Shown in pieces: positions 12,410 to 13,303 of a stretch of 13,303 nt of DNA. A model generated the notes under the pieces. That model had not been told where the DNA came from, made no database searches, and saw nothing but the letters and a program-made list of their open reading frames with translations. The DNA is taken from positions 1 to 13,303 of the forward strand of contig JBBQBM010000016.1 in the NCBI GenBank assembly GCA_038317375.1. Direction: 5' to 3'. Numbering within the stretch: position 1 is the first letter of the stretch; each line of letters starts with the position of its first letter. This DNA comes from JBBQBM01 sp038317375. Its GTDB lineage: Bacteria; Patescibacteriota; Saccharimonadia; Saccharimonadales; JAGQMS01. The position numbers and the translations under genes were made by a program.

Positions 12410-12437
12410 ATAATACTTAACACGTCAAGTATTATTT
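12408..12437. repeat. Right copy of the 30-bp inverted repeat
   Basis: Exact reverse complement of 11137-11166, with the core AACACGTC. It begins inside the TAA of the M23-like gene and ends 19 bp before the stop of the convergent methyltransferase gene. The hairpin is nearly symmetric, so it could terminate both genes. Confidence 0.9.
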
Positions 12438-12455
12438 ACGCACTGTGTAGACTTA

Positions 12456-13025
12456 TCAGGATTTACCGTGCTGTTCTAAATAAAACAAGAACTCTTTGTT
12501 CTTGCCTTTGGTGCCTAGGATCGGCGATTCGACTTCGCCTACTACGCTGAGCCCCAACTCCTGCATCTGAGACTTAACTTTATCTAGGACTTCAGGAATA
12601 AATTCTTCTGGCAACTTACCTTTTTCTAACAGTTTTGCATCGGCCTCGTAGTGTGGCTTAACTAAAGCTATGATGCGACCATCGGGATTAAGGTTTTTTA
12701 AGGCATTTGGCACAATTTTGCTAAGCTTCGTCCAGCTGGCGTCGATAGTGATTAAATCGACCTTTTCAGGAAGTTCGACATGCATGGCGTTAGTGCGCTC
12801 CATTACACCTACTCTTTTATCATTCCTTAAGTTCCAATCTAAGACCCCATACCCCGTTTCGACGGCATAAACTTTTTTTGCTCCGGCCTGCAACAGACAG
12901 TCGACAAAACCACCAGTACTAGACCCGAAATCTGCGCATAAAAAACCGCCCACATCAATACTAAGGTTGGTCAAAGCATATTCCAGCTTCTCCCCTGCTC
13001 GTGATGCGTATTTACTTGTATTCAT
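12456..13025 (-). CDS. TlyA-like rRNA methyltransferase, FtsJ domain only
   Basis: S-adenosylmethionine-dependent methyltransferase of the TlyA/hemolysin A group, 189 residues. Motifs are YASRAGEKLEYAL (6-18), the SAM-binding DFGSSTGGFVDCLLQ (32-46), KVYAVETGYGVLDWNLR (51-67), ERTNAMHV (76-83), LITIDASWTKLSKIVP (91-106), LVKPHYE (121-127) and a final KNKEFLFYLE. TlyA 2'-O-methylates rRNA cytidines. The usual N-terminal S4 domain (about 60 residues in the 250-270-residue proteins) is absent, and the upstream sequence does not encode it. It may dock through another protein or target a different RNA. The ATG at 13025 agrees with the start of the family core; no Shine-Dalgarno sequence is visible. 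It follows the coiled-coil gene by 50 bp on the same strand. Confidence 0.88.
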   Translation of the reverse strand: MNTSKYASRAGEKLEYALTNLSIDVGGFLCADFGSSTGGFVDCLLQAGAKKVYAVETGYGVLDWNLRNDKRVGVMERTNAMHVELPEKVDLITIDASWTKLSKIVPNALKNLNPDGRIIALVKPHYEADAKLLEKGKLPEEFIPEVLDKVKSQMQELGLSVVGEVESPILGTKGKNKEFLFYLEQHGKS

Positions 13026-13051
13026 CTAATATCTGGCCCAAAGAATCTAAA

Positions 13052-13073
13052 GCTACTCGGTGCACTCAGTAGC
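13052..13073 (-). terminator. Hairpin between the coiled-coil and TlyA-like genes
   Basis: GCTACT (13052-13057) pairs with AGTAGC (13068-13073). On the minus strand the stem is followed by TTTAGATTCTTT, a broken U-run, 2 nt after the stop of the coiled-coil gene. A weak intrinsic terminator is plausible; it would separate that gene from the methyltransferase. Confidence 0.5.
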
Positions 13074-13075
13074 GT

Positions 13076-13303
13076 TCAGAGGCTATTGGCTTTGAATTTG
13101 TCCATTACTATCTTAGTGCGTCTTTCGGCTTCGTCCGAGCTCTTGGCCTGTCGCTCCAAGCCAACTGCTTCCGATTCTAGTTGGCCCGCGAGGCGCTCAA
13201 GGTCTCCAGCAGTGTGATGCATCTCAACTGCCTGGTCACGGTGTTGCTTTGCTTGTAAACGTGCTTTATTTGCCGCATCGCGTACCTGATCTCCTGCTGC
13301 CAT
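13076..13303 (-). CDS. Small coiled-coil protein, family not recognised
   Basis: Seventy-five residues, almost entirely helical and highly charged, rich in Ala, Gln, Glu, Lys and Arg. Hydrophobic residues occur in rough heptads (LQAKQHRDQAVEMHHTAGDL, then LAGQLESEAVGLERQAK), so a continuous coiled coil from about 5 to 70 is likely. It has no cysteine, membrane segment or signal peptide. The ATG is the last codon of the window, so the true start may lie further upstream and the protein may be longer. The function cannot be told from sequence; small helical-bundle scaffold or stress proteins look similar. A hairpin follows its stop. Confidence 0.6.
   Translation of the reverse strand: MAAGDQVRDAANKARLQAKQHRDQAVEMHHTAGDLERLAGQLESEAVGLERQAKSSDEAERRTKIVMDKFKANSL

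Noticed and set aside
11137..12437. Insertion sequence with terminal inverted repeats
   Set aside because: No transposase lies between the repeats, no target duplication is seen, and each repeat is itself a hairpin at a gene end.
1..13303. tRNA, rRNA or CRISPR array
   Set aside because: No cloverleaf with a TTCGA-type arm, no rRNA sequence and no spaced direct repeats were seen in any gap.

Overview
The window is a compact, gene-dense piece of bacterial chromosome on both strands with short intergenic gaps. Several traits suggest a Patescibacteria/CPR genome, most likely Candidatus Saccharibacteria. These are a tyrosyl-tRNA synthetase with TIGN in place of HIGH, a phenylalanyl-tRNA synthetase alpha chain with a four-cysteine insertion, a DEAD-box helicase with a basic tail followed by IHPSKFINKA, a membrane anchor of the NGFAHLII type, and apparently leaderless promoters. 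TGA is used as a stop (pheS, helicase), so the Gracilibacteria/SR1 code is unlikely. The lineage is an inference from protein character, not from a search.

Layout. 1-2087 (minus): an FMN-reductase-like flavoprotein, pheS, and an RBBP9/YdeN-type serine hydrolase that runs off the left edge, probably one operon. 2108-2602 (plus): yajQ, divergent from the flavoprotein across only 20 bp that hold a palindromic, shared -10 box. 2603-2748: a gap with a perfect 34-bp palindrome. 2749-4083 (plus): a GH63/mannosylglycerate-hydrolase-like glycosidase whose stop overlaps, tail to tail, the stop of rmuC. 7548-4080 (minus): tyrS, an AI-2E-family membrane protein and rmuC, with gaps of 16 and 27 bp, probably one operon. 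7752-8072 (plus): a small RRM RNA-binding protein with a long leader and a strong bidirectional terminator. 8141-8683 (minus): an unrecognised protein. 8684-8906: a gap with a leaderless promoter, a possible Crp/Fnr N-terminal relic and two hairpins. 8907-10103 (minus): a RhlE-like DEAD-box helicase with a near-consensus promoter and a structured leader. 10288-11142 (plus): trhO. 11201-12409 (plus): a membrane-anchored M23-like protein whose 5' end looks frameshifted, enclosed by an identical 30-bp inverted repeat pair. 13025-12456 (minus): a TlyA-type rRNA methyltransferase without its S4 domain. 13303-13076 (minus): a small coiled-coil protein.

Themes. Most of the content is translation and RNA handling: two aminoacyl-tRNA synthetases, tRNA hydroxylation, an rRNA methyltransferase, an RRM protein and an RNA helicase. 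The RRM and helicase genes both have leaders ending in a five-codon mini-ORF that begins MKGF, next to the main start codon. I see no phage, CRISPR, transposase, tRNA or rRNA. The most unusual signals are regulatory: the symmetric bidirectional leaderless promoter, the 34-bp palindrome, the paired 30-bp inverted repeats around the broken envelope gene, and the mini-ORF leaders.
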